Assembly (NCBI GenBank): GCA_023392285.1
Contig: JAEVZK010000013.1
Location: 1-9,548 of the forward strand
Length of the DNA: 9,548 nucleotides
Direction of reading: 5' to 3'
Origin: Armatimonadota bacterium
GTDB taxonomy: Bacteria; Armatimonadota; Fimbriimonadia; Fimbriimonadales; Fimbriimonadaceae
The translations under genes were made by a program, and so were the position numbers. Below, piece by piece: positions 1 through 6,513 of this stretch. The notes below the pieces were generated by a model, which was not told the origin of the DNA, did no database searches, and saw only the letters and a program-made list of their open reading frames with translations. Position 1 is the stretch's first letter; every line of letters begins with the position of its first letter.

Positions 1-2
1 AT

Positions 3-1700
3 AAATTCGATGTGCTTTGCCTTCGTGGACAAGATGTTCTCTCCGGAACCGAGCGAAGAGTACGGATCAATTCGCCAGATTTCAATGTCAACCGGCTTTC
101 CACGGATGATGAGGAGACCTACCGAGCCATGCGATCCGGGGAATTGATCGGAATTCCACAATCAGCCTCTCCGGCCATGCGTCAGGCGCATATACGAATC
201 GAGACAAAGAACCTCCATGATGCGAGTTTGGTGCAGGCTGGAATCCGTCCAGGTGTCGGTGGCGCTGTAAAGATCAATCAACTCATCGCTCGACGTCGTG
301 GCAAAGAATCCTTCACCTACCCACACCCGGAATTGGAGCGCATTCTCGGCAACACCTACGGAATCATTGTTTTTCAAGAACAAGTGGATCAGTTGCTGCA
401 ATCCTTTTGCGGCTACAGCAGCGGTGAAGCAGAAGATCTGCGCGACAACATTTATAAGAAGCGCCGTGAAGACTTCGGGAAAAGTGTAAGAGAAACGCTG
501 TTTGCGACGATGATCGAGCGGGGGCATGGCGAACAGATCGCTGCTCAAGTGACTGAATACATTCTTGGGTTCAACGGATACGGCTTTGCCCAAGGCCATG
601 CACTGGCATTTGCTGAAATCACCGTTCGTTCTATTTACTGCCAACAAAACCATCCTGCAGAATATTTCGCTTCTCTACTCTCGGCGCAGCCCGCCGGTTA
701 CTACGGACCTTGTACGATCAGTAACGAGGCACGAAATCGAGGAGTAGTGATGCTCTCTCCCGACGTCAATGCGTCAGAAGAGGAATTCACGGTCGAACAG
801 ATCGTCGATCGCGGTTTAACGGTGCCCGGTGGAGCGATTCGAATCGGCTTGAAGCAAGTTGCTGGATTGAGTGAGCAGACTAGAAAGCGCATCGTTGGCA
901 CCGCTAAAACTCAAGCCACGATAGCTCGGGAGGAAGTGCCGCTTCGCTCGGTTCAGTATGAAGGATCGGGCGTTCAGCTCATGGTGGCTGAAGGAGGAAA
1001 AAGTTACCAACGAGAGAAGCCGGTCTCAAGAAGATTTAAATCCATCTTTGATTTCACCTCACGTGTGAAGCCGGATCGAGATGAATTGGAGCTTCTTATT
1101 CTTTGTGGAGCCTTTGATTCGCTTCATCCTAATCGTCGAGCTCTTTTGTGGGCGATTCCATCCGCGATGGATTACGCAAACCAACTTGACGAAGGTTGTT
1201 TGCCCTTGGAAATGCCCGAGCCTTTGATCCCCAGCCAGATCGAAGACTTCAACTCACCGGAGAAGGCTCTCCATGAACGAAGAATTCTTGACTTGGACGT
1301 GGCCGATCATCTGATGGCATACGAGCGGGAGCGCATCTCAAGCCGAGGGGGAATCACGAGTGAATCTGCGAAACGACTGGCTCCTGGCAAGAAGGCAATC
1401 TGTGTTGGAAATCCAATAAGACTGCGTTTTCCTCCGACTGCAAGCGGAAAGCGGGTCGTGTTTTTCGATCTTGAAGATGAGACTGGATTGCTGAACGTCA
1501 CCTGCTTCGATGATGTTTATCGACGCGATGGACATGCGATCGTTTGTTCGCCATACGTGACCATCATTGGCGAGGCCCAAGATCGGGACGGGCATACGGC
1601 ATTTTTGGCACATCGTGTCTTTCCCTACCAGCCACAAATTTTAAAGCAAGTCCAAGAAGAGCGTCTTCCCATCACAACCGCAGATTTCTTAGTAGGATAG
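3..1700 (+). CDS. DnaE-family DNA polymerase III alpha subunit, error-prone (DnaE2-like) type, 5' truncated
   Basis: This is the C-terminal 565 residues of a C-family replicative or translesion DNA polymerase; the PHP domain and the first part of the palm lie outside the window. The frame opens with KFDVLCLR, the segment that in DnaE carries the third catalytic aspartate (E. coli D555), so the frame runs in from upstream and no true start is visible. Seen next, in family order: a finger region with RPGVGG and the block YPHPELERILGNTYGIIVFQEQ; GEAEDLRDN; GFNGYGFAQGHALAFAE (the usual GFxxYGFxxSHAxSFA); QPAGYYGP and ARNRGVVMLSPDVNAS, which resemble DnaE2/ImuC more than DnaE1; a helix-hairpin-helix segment with GLKQVAGL; and a C-terminal OB fold around 1396-1620 with VFFDLEDETG. 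The usual FQxES motif reads IPQSASPAMR here. No imuA or imuB partner is in view. Family certain; the translesion role is inferred. Confidence 0.9.
   Translation, partial: KFDVLCLRGQDVLSGTERRVRINSPDFNVNRLSTDDEETYRAMRSGELIGIPQSASPAMRQAHIRIETKNLHDASLVQAGIRPGVGGAVKINQLIARRRGKESFTYPHPELERILGNTYGIIVFQEQVDQLLQSFCGYSSGEAEDLRDNIYKKRREDFGKSVRETLFATMIERGHGEQIAAQVTEYILGFNGYGFAQGHALAFAEITVRSIYCQQNHPAEYFASLLSAQPAGYYGPCTISNEARNRGVVMLSPDVNASEEEFTVEQIVDRGLTVPGGAIRIGLKQVAGLSEQTRKRIVGTAKTQATIAREEVPLRSVQYEGSGVQLMVAEGGKSYQREKPVSRRFKSIFDFTSRVKPDRDELELLILCGAFDSLHPNRRALLWAIPSAMDYANQLDEGCLPLEMPEPLIPSQIEDFNSPEKALHERRILDLDVADHLMAYERERISSRGGITSESAKRLAPGKKAICVGNPIRLRFPPTASGKRVVFFDLEDETGLLNVTCFDDVYRRDGHAIVCSPYVTIIGEAQDRDGHTAFLAHRVFPYQPQILKQVQEERLPITTADFLVG
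1694..1697 (+). promoter_or_regulatory. Ribosome binding site for the beta-helix gene
   Basis: AGGA lies seven bases before the ATG at 1705 and overlaps the last codons of the polymerase gene. This supports that start and suggests the two genes are translated from one mRNA. Confidence 0.5.
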
Positions 1701-1704
1701 ATCT

Positions 1705-2802
1705 ATGTTCACCGTGCTCGCCATATTTGCCTCAGCCACTCTAAGAGTTGGCCCCGAGCAGCCATTCTCCTCGATCGAAGCTGCGGTTAAGGCGGCAAAG
1801 CCCGGTGACCAAATCGTGGTTTCGGCTGGCACCTACTCTCGTGTTGCGGTGCTCATCGATAAGCCACGGCTCTCCATTTTTGCCGAAGGTGAGGTCAAGC
1901 TGATCGGAACTGATTTTGACTACTCGGGCGTCGGCTCCGTGCCTCGGGCGATCATTCAGCTTCAGCCTAGCGCCTCGAATTGCCAGATCACCGGCTTCGA
2001 TCTGAGTGGTGCTCATAACACCTCTCACAACGGCGCTGGCTTTCGGATCAACGGCGCAAATGACGTTACGATTTCAAACTGCCACATCCACGGCAACGAC
2101 ATGGGGATCATGAGCAACGAAACTTCCGGCAACCTGAAGTCTTGCTCACGCCTGAAGATCGAACACTGTGAAATCGATTCGAATGGAGATCGATCTGATC
2201 CTGGATACAATCACAATCTCTACCTAGGTGGCGACAGCGTCTATATTCTCGAATGCAACATTCATCATGCCGTGACCGGCCACAACGTTAAGAGCAGAGC
2301 CCACTACACCGAAATCAGATCAAGCTTTATCCACGATTCAGCCAATCGCGAGTGTGACTTCGTGGAATCCGCTGAAACCGTTCCTCTTAATTCTAACGCG
2401 GCCATTCTCGGCTGTGTCATTGCCAAGGATCCAAACTGCAGCGGAAACCGCGGAACCATTAACTTTGGCAAAGAGAAAGGCACCCGAAACGGCTCACTCT
2501 ATCTGATTGATAATGAAATCAGCTCGCCTTTCCAAACTGCGTTCGTCACGATCACTTCTGATGCCAGCCTCGTCTACGCTTACAAAAACGACCTAAAGCT
2601 AGATCGATCGAGTGAACTGCTGAACGGAAATTACATCCTTTCCGGCAAGTACAACACGGTTATCCCTAAAGATCTTTCTAACCGAATTCCAACACCGCCC
2701 GACTTTTTTGGGGCCTTTAAACCAAAGAGCGCGGCGCCTGTTTATACCGACGGAGAAGGCGTGGCTCACCCGTTCACGGGCGTTCGACTTTCTCGCCACT
2801 AG
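1705..2802 (+). CDS. Secreted right-handed parallel beta-helix protein (pectate-lyase-like fold)
   Basis: A 365-residue protein with a short hydrophobic N-terminus (residues 1-11, MFTVLAIFASA) that can serve as an export signal, although it lacks the usual basic residues. Residues 34-45 (GDQIVVSAGTYS) are the typical first coil of NosD/pectate-lyase-like helices. Repeated short strands follow (ITGFDLSG, VTISNCHIHGND, LKIEHCEIDSN, VYILECNIHH). YNHNLYLGG at 168-176 and TGHNVKSRAH at 191-200 match a family of bacterial beta-helix proteins that usually read HxLYxGG and GHNIKSRA. No catalytic set of a known polysaccharide lyase can be pointed out, so the substrate is unknown; binding or cleavage of a surface or environmental polysaccharide is inferred from the fold only. 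The gene starts four bases after the polymerase stop and overlaps the stop of the converging gene at 2799. Confidence 0.8.
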   Translation: MFTVLAIFASATLRVGPEQPFSSIEAAVKAAKPGDQIVVSAGTYSRVAVLIDKPRLSIFAEGEVKLIGTDFDYSGVGSVPRAIIQLQPSASNCQITGFDLSGAHNTSHNGAGFRINGANDVTISNCHIHGNDMGIMSNETSGNLKSCSRLKIEHCEIDSNGDRSDPGYNHNLYLGGDSVYILECNIHHAVTGHNVKSRAHYTEIRSSFIHDSANRECDFVESAETVPLNSNAAILGCVIAKDPNCSGNRGTINFGKEKGTRNGSLYLIDNEISSPFQTAFVTITSDASLVYAYKNDLKLDRSSELLNGNYILSGKYNTVIPKDLSNRIPTPPDFFGAFKPKSAAPVYTDGEGVAHPFTGVRLSRH

Positions 2803-3131
2803 TTCTGGGTTTCGCCGGGGTCGTTCGACGTCGAAGTCGCCGGCGTGCTCGCTGCATTTTGAGTGTTCGAACTTGATCGCCGGCGATGAGATCGTCGTTT
2901 CCTTCGGCGGTTCTCCGACGCCTGTTGCAGCGAATCTACGGTGACGTCGATCTGGGGTTCTGGGTATTTCTTGGTGGTGGCTGCCTGTGGTTCGGGCTTT
3001 TTGACCGGCTCCGGAACGTTAGTCGGGAGCACCTGAGACCCAAGCTTTGGCCCGATTACGAAATACCCAAGCGCAACCAAGGCGACCGGAATCAGCACCC
3101 ACTTGACGATTCCCCAGCCGACACGAGACAT
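2799..3131 (-). CDS. Small basic single-pass membrane protein, function unknown
   Basis: This 110-residue protein is not recognised as a named family. Residues about 9-28 (VKWVLIPVALVALGYFVIGP) form one membrane segment. A proline-, lysine- and glutamate-rich linker follows (residues about 35-60, PEPVKKPEPQ and KYPEPQ), then the strongly basic cluster RRRKRRSHRRR at 75-85, and a Ser/Thr/Asn-rich tail. It resembles small anchored proteins with a disordered tail; the arginine cluster could bind nucleic acid or anionic wall polymer, depending on topology. It fills the gap between its neighbours exactly: its stop overlaps that of the beta-helix gene, and its start is 31 bases from the divergent DUF5107-like gene. 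Its ribosome binding site is weak (TAGG close to the ATG). Overlapping plus-strand frames at 2708-2944 and 2886-3158 look like shadows. Gene reality is moderately sure, function unknown. Confidence 0.6.
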   Translation of the reverse strand: MSRVGWGIVKWVLIPVALVALGYFVIGPKLGSQVLPTNVPEPVKKPEPQAATTKKYPEPQIDVTVDSLQQASENRRRKRRSHRRRSSSNTQNAASTPATSTSNDPGETQN

Positions 3132-3136
3132 GTGCC

Positions 3137-3143
3137 TATTATG
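3137..3143. promoter_or_regulatory. Possible overlapping divergent -10 elements
   Basis: In the 31-base gap between two divergent genes, TATTAT (3137-3142) reads as a -10-like box on the plus strand, and CATAAT (complement of 3138-3143) reads as one on the minus strand. No convincing -35 hexamer was found for either. On the minus strand the box lies six bases from the ATG, which would mean a leaderless transcript. This is a suggestion only. Confidence 0.2.
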
Positions 3144-3162
3144 ACGCAGGTAACCTGACAGC

Positions 3163-4737
3163 GTGGCTGGAGGAATCTACGAAGAGCCTCTCGAGGTGCG
3201 GATCGGGACGGTTGAGGCAATCCTTCCCAGCGCCGCCTCTTATCCGTATCCGGCGCTTCAATTAGGCGAAGGCGTTTCGCTCCACACGTTCGAATCAGTT
3301 GTTTTGGAGAATGACTTCCTGCGGGTGGTGGTCGTGCCCTCTCTCGGCGGCCGCATCTGGTCGATTTTCGATAAGCGGACCCAATCTGAATTCTTAGGCG
3401 AGGCCCAGCTTCAAGAAGGGGGTAAGCGCGGCGTCGTGTGGGAGCGGGGAATCCGCTTCGCTCTTCAGGGAGAGGAGCGGGCGACCGACCTTGGCGATGT
3501 GAGCTATTCCATCGTGGAGGGAGAGAACGGGCGACCGGATGAGCTCTGGCTCGCAGAAGCCGCGAATGGATCGAATCTCAGCTGGCATTTAAAGCTGTGG
3601 CTGGAACCCGAAACGGCTTGCCTGTTCATCGAAGGACGGGTGCTCGCTCGGTCGATGAAGTCGATCGCTTATCAACCAGGATTTCTATTCTGGCCTCGAA
3701 GCGGCAGTTTTTACTGCACGTGGAGCGAAGGCTGGCGCTTTCGCCAAGCCAGGCATCTTGCGCCCCATCAATTGGATACGTTCACCGTTCAAATTGCTCC
3801 ATACACCGGCTTTGACGCGACGCACATGTCGCCGCACCTCGCCATTCGTTTAGGCGATGAGAAGCTCCTGCTGTTTTCGAGTGAACGCATTCTTGACGGG
3901 AAGCTTGTTCTCCTGACTGACCAAGGCCCCGTCGAGGCGAAGCTCAGCCTCCACCCTGAGAAGCAGGAAGAAATCGACCTTGCTCCCCTGGGAAGGATTC
4001 GTGAGGCAGCACTTCTGGATGCTCAGGGCATAACGCTGATTTCCTCCATGACCGAGAAGGATTTGAGCGAACCTGACGACAATTCGCCGATCGACTTGTA
4101 CGGCAAGTCGATGGACGAATTGCGCAGCCTCCTTTTCTCCACGGCATCACGCCATGCCGCGCATTTTGGCCTCGGCATCCGGTACCTCGATGCCGGAGAT
4201 TTCGAGCTGGCTGACCACCACTTTGATCAGAGCCTGCTCTACAATGGCGAAGATTCGATCGCCTGGTGCATTCGGGCGGCTATTGAGCGTCTGCGGGGGG
4301 AGAGCGCCGAGGAATCTCAGTTCCTGCTCAATGCGCACTTCCTAGCCCCGCTCGATCCACTGCTTCGAGCCGAAGGTCTACTGCGGCAACCGCAGCCTCA
4401 TTCAGCACTAATTCAGCCGATTGCGTCCCGCCATGGTGATCTCATTCAGGTGGCATGTGACCTGATCGAATGTCGCCTTTACCAGGATGCAGCCAAATGG
4501 ATCGAGGCTTGTATTTCTATCGAAGACGTTCCGATGCTGCGCATCCTTCGTGCATTCGTTGTGCTGAAGCATGCTGGACTCGAATTCGAGTGTTTGGATG
4601 ATCTCGCCCGCGCGGCGGCAAAGCCGCTCGCCCCGCCTTACCCATGGAGACAAATAGAAAAGGAAGCGATTGCGGAACTGCTGAATCGCTTCCCGGATCA
4701 TGAAAGGCTCGCCCAACTGGCCGAGCTCTTACCCTGA
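3163..4737 (+). CDS. DUF5107-type protein with C-terminal TPR-like repeats
   Basis: A 524-residue protein without signal peptide or membrane segment, so probably cytoplasmic. Residues 47-78 (VLENDFLRVVVVPSLGGRIWSIFDKRT...) followed by GGKRGVVWERGIRF are the signature of DUF5107, a beta-sandwich domain related to the galactose-mutarotase/carbohydrate-binding superfamily, spanning roughly 45-295. Residues about 330-400 (HFGLGIRYLDAGDFELADHHFDQSLLYN..., then a second helical pair) are TPR-like, and the rest is helical. Many DUF5107/TPR proteins are about twice this length, so this is a compact version. A role in sugar or glycan handling is inferred from the fold, not shown. The GTG at 3163 is chosen because an in-frame TAA lies at 3151 and the protein reads well from there; a CAGG at 3147-3150 is rather far for a ribosome binding site. 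The gene ends two bases before the converging 55-residue gene. Confidence 0.8.
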   Translation: MAGGIYEEPLEVRIGTVEAILPSAASYPYPALQLGEGVSLHTFESVVLENDFLRVVVVPSLGGRIWSIFDKRTQSEFLGEAQLQEGGKRGVVWERGIRFALQGEERATDLGDVSYSIVEGENGRPDELWLAEAANGSNLSWHLKLWLEPETACLFIEGRVLARSMKSIAYQPGFLFWPRSGSFYCTWSEGWRFRQARHLAPHQLDTFTVQIAPYTGFDATHMSPHLAIRLGDEKLLLFSSERILDGKLVLLTDQGPVEAKLSLHPEKQEEIDLAPLGRIREAALLDAQGITLISSMTEKDLSEPDDNSPIDLYGKSMDELRSLLFSTASRHAAHFGLGIRYLDAGDFELADHHFDQSLLYNGEDSIAWCIRAAIERLRGESAEESQFLLNAHFLAPLDPLLRAEGLLRQPQPHSALIQPIASRHGDLIQVACDLIECRLYQDAAKWIEACISIEDVPMLRILRAFVVLKHAGLEFECLDDLARAAAKPLAPPYPWRQIEKEAIAELLNRFPDHERLAQLAELLP

Positions 4738-4739
4738 GC

Positions 4740-4907
4740 CTACTTGTCTTCTTCTTCTCGGGCTTCCTTTTGGAGCTTCGCGTATTCTTCGGGGCTCAGG
4801 GGCTTCTGTGCATTCGTATTCCCCGGATCGGGTGCATCCACGTTCGTTTCACCCTTGGTATCTGAAAACCCATCTACTACATTTTCATTGTCAACTTGAT
4901 CGTTCAT
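4740..4907 (-). CDS. 55-residue acidic hydrophilic protein, function unknown
   Basis: A short gene reading MNDQVDNENVVDGFSDTKGE and ending in LSPEEYAKLQKEAREEEDK. It has 15 Asp/Glu against 6 Lys/Arg, no cysteine or tryptophan, and no membrane segment. The first 35 residues look disordered; the last 20 could form a charged helix. A perfect AGGAGG six bases before the ATG, and an ATG that lies 17 bases inside the preceding gene (the 95-residue protein, same strand), argue strongly for real, coupled translation. It is the last gene of the likely minus-strand operon and stops two bases from the stop of the DUF5107-type gene. No family is recognised and no function is claimed. Confidence 0.65.
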   Translation of the reverse strand: MNDQVDNENVVDGFSDTKGETNVDAPDPGNTNAQKPLSPEEYAKLQKEAREEEDK

Positions 4908-5178
4908 CGTCTTCCTCCTGTAATTGTGGTGTGTCGTCGCCAGAATTGGCGCTGGTCATAAAATCATGGGTGTCCGTGCTACCTCCAGTCACGTGATCCT
5001 GCGGATCCTGGTTCACCTCGTAGCTCGGGTAGCGATCTCCGTTTGGATCGGCAGCCTGGAGTCTTTTAACATCCTTCTCCGCTTGCGTTGCGCATTCACC
5101 CTCTGGCACGGTATCGAACGGGTCATCCGCAGTTGGATAAGTGTTCAGGTTCGCTTTTGGAATCTCTTTTTCTGACAT
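4891..5178 (-). CDS. 95-residue acidic, probably disordered protein, function unknown
   Basis: The protein starts MSEKEIPKANLNTYPTADDP and ends QLQEEDDERSS. It has about 23 acidic against 7 basic residues, is rich in Asp, Pro, Thr, Ser and Asn, and has a single cysteine and no hydrophobic stretch able to cross a membrane, so it is expected to be soluble and largely unfolded. Only a short central part (ECATQAEKDVKRLQAAD) looks helical. It starts five bases after the stop of the PEBP gene and overlaps the start of the 55-residue gene by 17 bases, so it is the third gene of a packed minus-strand operon. The composition, shared with the next small protein, hints at related roles (a stress or hydration-type protein is one idea), but no family is recognised and this is conjecture. 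The start is supported by the purine-rich site at 5181-5195. Confidence 0.65.
   Translation of the reverse strand: MSEKEIPKANLNTYPTADDPFDTVPEGECATQAEKDVKRLQAADPNGDRYPSYEVNQDPQDHVTGGSTDTHDFMTSANSGDDTPQLQEEDDERSS
4914..4919 (-). promoter_or_regulatory. Perfect Shine-Dalgarno site of the 55-residue gene
   Basis: On the minus strand AGGAGG is followed by a six-base spacer (AAGACG) and ATG at 4907-4905. It lies inside the last codons of the 95-residue gene, where the same bases help encode an acidic QEEDDE stretch. This is the strongest ribosome binding site in the window. Confidence 0.7.
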
Positions 5179-5180
5179 TT

Positions 5181-5195
5181 CTCCTACCTCTTCCT
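5181..5195 (-). promoter_or_regulatory. Purine-rich ribosome binding region containing the PEBP stop codon
   Basis: On the minus strand this reads AGGAAGAGGTAGGAG just before AA-ATG. AGAGG sits eight bases from the ATG, a good distance, while the AGGAG nearer the start is only two bases away. The TAG stop of the PEBP gene lies inside the run, so termination and re-initiation are close together. Confidence 0.5.
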
Positions 5196-5750
5196 ATAAA
5201 GCCCTACGAGTTCGCCCTTTGCGAGCACATGCCCCGCCATCCGGGTTAACAGATGATCGATGGCTGTGCCGGGCTGCAGCGACACTACTTGATCCAGCGC
5301 ATACACCGTGAAATGGTAGTGGTGGGCGGAACCAGCGGGCGGATGCGGCCCGTAGTAGCCGACCTTGCCCGTTCCATTTTTCACCTGCATCGAGTCCGTC
5401 CCGGAGACTCGGCTCGTACCGGCCAGTCCGGCTGGAAGCTGATTGGTTTCTGGGGAGATGTTGAACACTCCCCAATGATAGAAGCCGTTCGGTTTCGCGT
5501 CCTGGTCGAACACCACGACGGCAAACGACTTCGTGTCGGCTGGAGCGGTCGACCAAGTGAGATCTGGCGAGACATTTGCCCCATACGCGCTATTGCGCGA
5601 TGGGATCCAGCCGTTCGGCGCGAACGTCTTCGATGTCACGACGAGGGGCTGGGCGGACTTTGCGTCCAGTTGAGGATGCTTGACCTGCGCGTTACCGCAT
5701 GCGACAACGGTCAGAGCAAGAACCTGAACGAATGCCAACCTCCGGAGCAT
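5184..5750 (-). CDS. Exported PEBP / YbhB-YbcL (Raf kinase inhibitor-like) family protein
   Basis: A 188-residue member of the phosphatidylethanolamine-binding protein family. Residues 1-18 (MLRRLAFVQVLALTVVAC) form an export signal; VVAC-G resembles a lipobox with Cys18 as the lipidation site, although cleavage after GNA is also possible. The mature part has every family landmark: GANVSPDLTW (57-66), the ligand-pocket block VVFDQDAKP (79-87) with Asp82 and Asp84, YHWGVFNI (91-98), GYYGPHPPAGSAHHYHFTVYALD (131-153) and MAGHVLAKGELVGLYRK at the C-terminus. The usual DxDAP is DQDAKP here. The family binds small anionic or phospholipid-like ligands; the substrate of bacterial members is largely unknown. 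It lies 38 bases after the NTF2-like gene and five bases before the next small gene. A hairpin at 5767-5783 lies just upstream of its start, and GGGTGG about ten bases away is the only candidate ribosome binding site. Confidence 0.9.
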   Translation of the reverse strand: MLRRLAFVQVLALTVVACGNAQVKHPQLDAKSAQPLVVTSKTFAPNGWIPSRNSAYGANVSPDLTWSTAPADTKSFAVVVFDQDAKPNGFYHWGVFNISPETNQLPAGLAGTSRVSGTDSMQVKNGTGKVGYYGPHPPAGSAHHYHFTVYALDQVVSLQPGTAIDHLLTRMAGHVLAKGELVGLYRKR

Positions 5751-5766
5751 GCCTGTATGACCACCC

Positions 5767-5783
5767 GAACAGGCGGGGTGTTC
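5767..5783. repeat. Small inverted repeat between the NTF2-like and PEBP genes
   Basis: GAACA at 5767-5771 and TGTTC at 5779-5783 can pair around a seven-base loop. There is no T-run on the minus strand after it, so it is not a clear terminator; it might affect mRNA processing or PEBP translation. Confidence 0.3.
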
Positions 5784-5788
5784 AGAGG

Positions 5789-6349
5789 CTAACTCGTATA
5801 TTTTGTGCGATTGCTGCTTGTGACCATTTCGGCCTCAGGCTGCTCGACCCATTCAACGTTTTGCTCGAAGCTGCGAATGCGAATGCGGTGCCGCATCCAG
5901 CCACCCGGAGTTTTGATCCACGTGGAAATGAGCTCCGCCCGCTCCTCGATTTCGCATATTCTGCCGTCTCGATTCGCAACCGTTTTTCCGTAGACCCTGG
6001 ATGCCACTCGTGCGAATTGCGAGCCAATGACGATATGGGCCATCTCCTCTCGGTAATCCGATCCAATTTGCGCATCGAATCGGTGTTTCAGCTGATCCAA
6101 ATAGACGCGGCGAGAAACCTTGATTCGATCGGGACGGACGAGGGTGAACTGCTTGCTGAGCTGCAAGGCGGCAGCGGTGAAATCGGCCATCTTGAACGCA
6201 TAGTTGCTCGTTCGGTAGGCTTCAGTCAGCTCGAAATACTCTCGACTGTCGGTGCGGACGATTCCAAGGCCAATGAAGCTGGAGCACCGAATAATCCCTT
6301 GCAGAATCCCGGCTCCAATCAGATCCACCTGTTGCGCGAAAGCTCGCAT
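5789..6349 (-). CDS. NTF2-like (SnoaL/DUF4440-type) fold protein, function unknown
   Basis: A 186-residue protein. Residues about 36-165 show the NTF2-like pattern: an N-terminal helix (REYFELTEAYRTSNYAFKMADF), then LSKQFTLVRPDRIKVSRRVYLDQLKHRF, then beta strands with HIVIGSQFARVASRVYGKTVANRDGR and RAELISTWIKTPGGWMRHRIRIRS, where the W-x-K-T-P-G-G-W segment is typical of the family. Members serve as small-molecule isomerases, binding proteins or orphan domains; no catalytic set can be assigned. The first 35 residues do not fit the fold and are only mildly hydrophobic. The start at 6349 is uncertain: the frame is open back to a TAA near 6401, no good ribosome binding site is seen, and a GTG at residue 8 is an alternative. 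It is the first gene of the minus-strand operon, divergent from gyrB. Confidence 0.65.
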   Translation of the reverse strand: MRAFAQQVDLIGAGILQGIIRCSSFIGLGIVRTDSREYFELTEAYRTSNYAFKMADFTAAALQLSKQFTLVRPDRIKVSRRVYLDQLKHRFDAQIGSDYREEMAHIVIGSQFARVASRVYGKTVANRDGRICEIEERAELISTWIKTPGGWMRHRIRIRSFEQNVEWVEQPEAEMVTSSNRTKYTS

Positions 6350-6412
6350 GACTGCTTTGACTGCATTCTCTGCGCCGAACAGCCTCGCAGGCTTGCCGGA
6401 TTATCGAGAGGC

Positions 6413-6441
6413 TTGAAGTGCCAGAAGAGCGTCTGTATATA
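6413..6441 (+). promoter_or_regulatory. Likely sigma-70-type promoter of gyrB
   Basis: TTGAAG (6413-6418) and TATATA (6436-6441) are separated by exactly 17 bases, which fits a housekeeping promoter and would give a leader of roughly 65 bases. A second -10-like box, TATACT, lies at 6445-6450 but lacks a good -35 box. Because TATATA is its own complement, part of the box also reads on the minus strand, but no -35 box for the divergent operon was found. Confidence 0.5.
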
Positions 6442-6452
6442 AGGTATACTTC

Positions 6453-6469
6453 AGGTTCCTTTTGAACCT
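6453..6469. repeat. Inverted repeat in the gyrB leader (first)
   Basis: AGGTTC, a five-base loop CTTTT, then GAACCT: a perfect six-base-pair stem. It lies just after the predicted promoter, so it could be an operator or an mRNA hairpin. There is no T-run after it, so a terminator is unlikely. Confidence 0.45.
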
Positions 6470-6472
6470 AAC

Positions 6473-6490
6473 GGCAGATTCTCTACTGCC
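6473..6490. repeat. Inverted repeat in the gyrB leader (second)
   Basis: GGCAG, an eight-base loop, then CTGCC: a five-base-pair GC-rich stem only three bases after the first inverted repeat and 23 bases before the gyrB start. The two could act together in the leader RNA. Confidence 0.35.
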
Positions 6491-6513
6491 AGTTTGTTCA
6501 ACCAAGAATTTAC

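Noticed and set aside
162..653. Open frame of 163 codons on the minus strand
   Set aside because: It is antisense to conserved polymerase motifs and has no family features.
2886..3158. Plus-strand frame of 90 codons opposite the small membrane protein
   Set aside because: The minus-strand reading gives a sensible membrane segment and tail and fits the gene spacing; the plus-strand product looks random.
5699..6442. Long open frame of 247 codons on the plus strand
   Set aside because: It lies opposite the NTF2-like and PEBP genes, whose proteins show clear fold motifs; its own product has no recognisable domain and no ribosome binding site.
6453..6490. Hairpins before gyrB as a rho-independent terminator
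   Set aside because: Neither stem is followed by a T-run on either strand, and no gene ends nearby.
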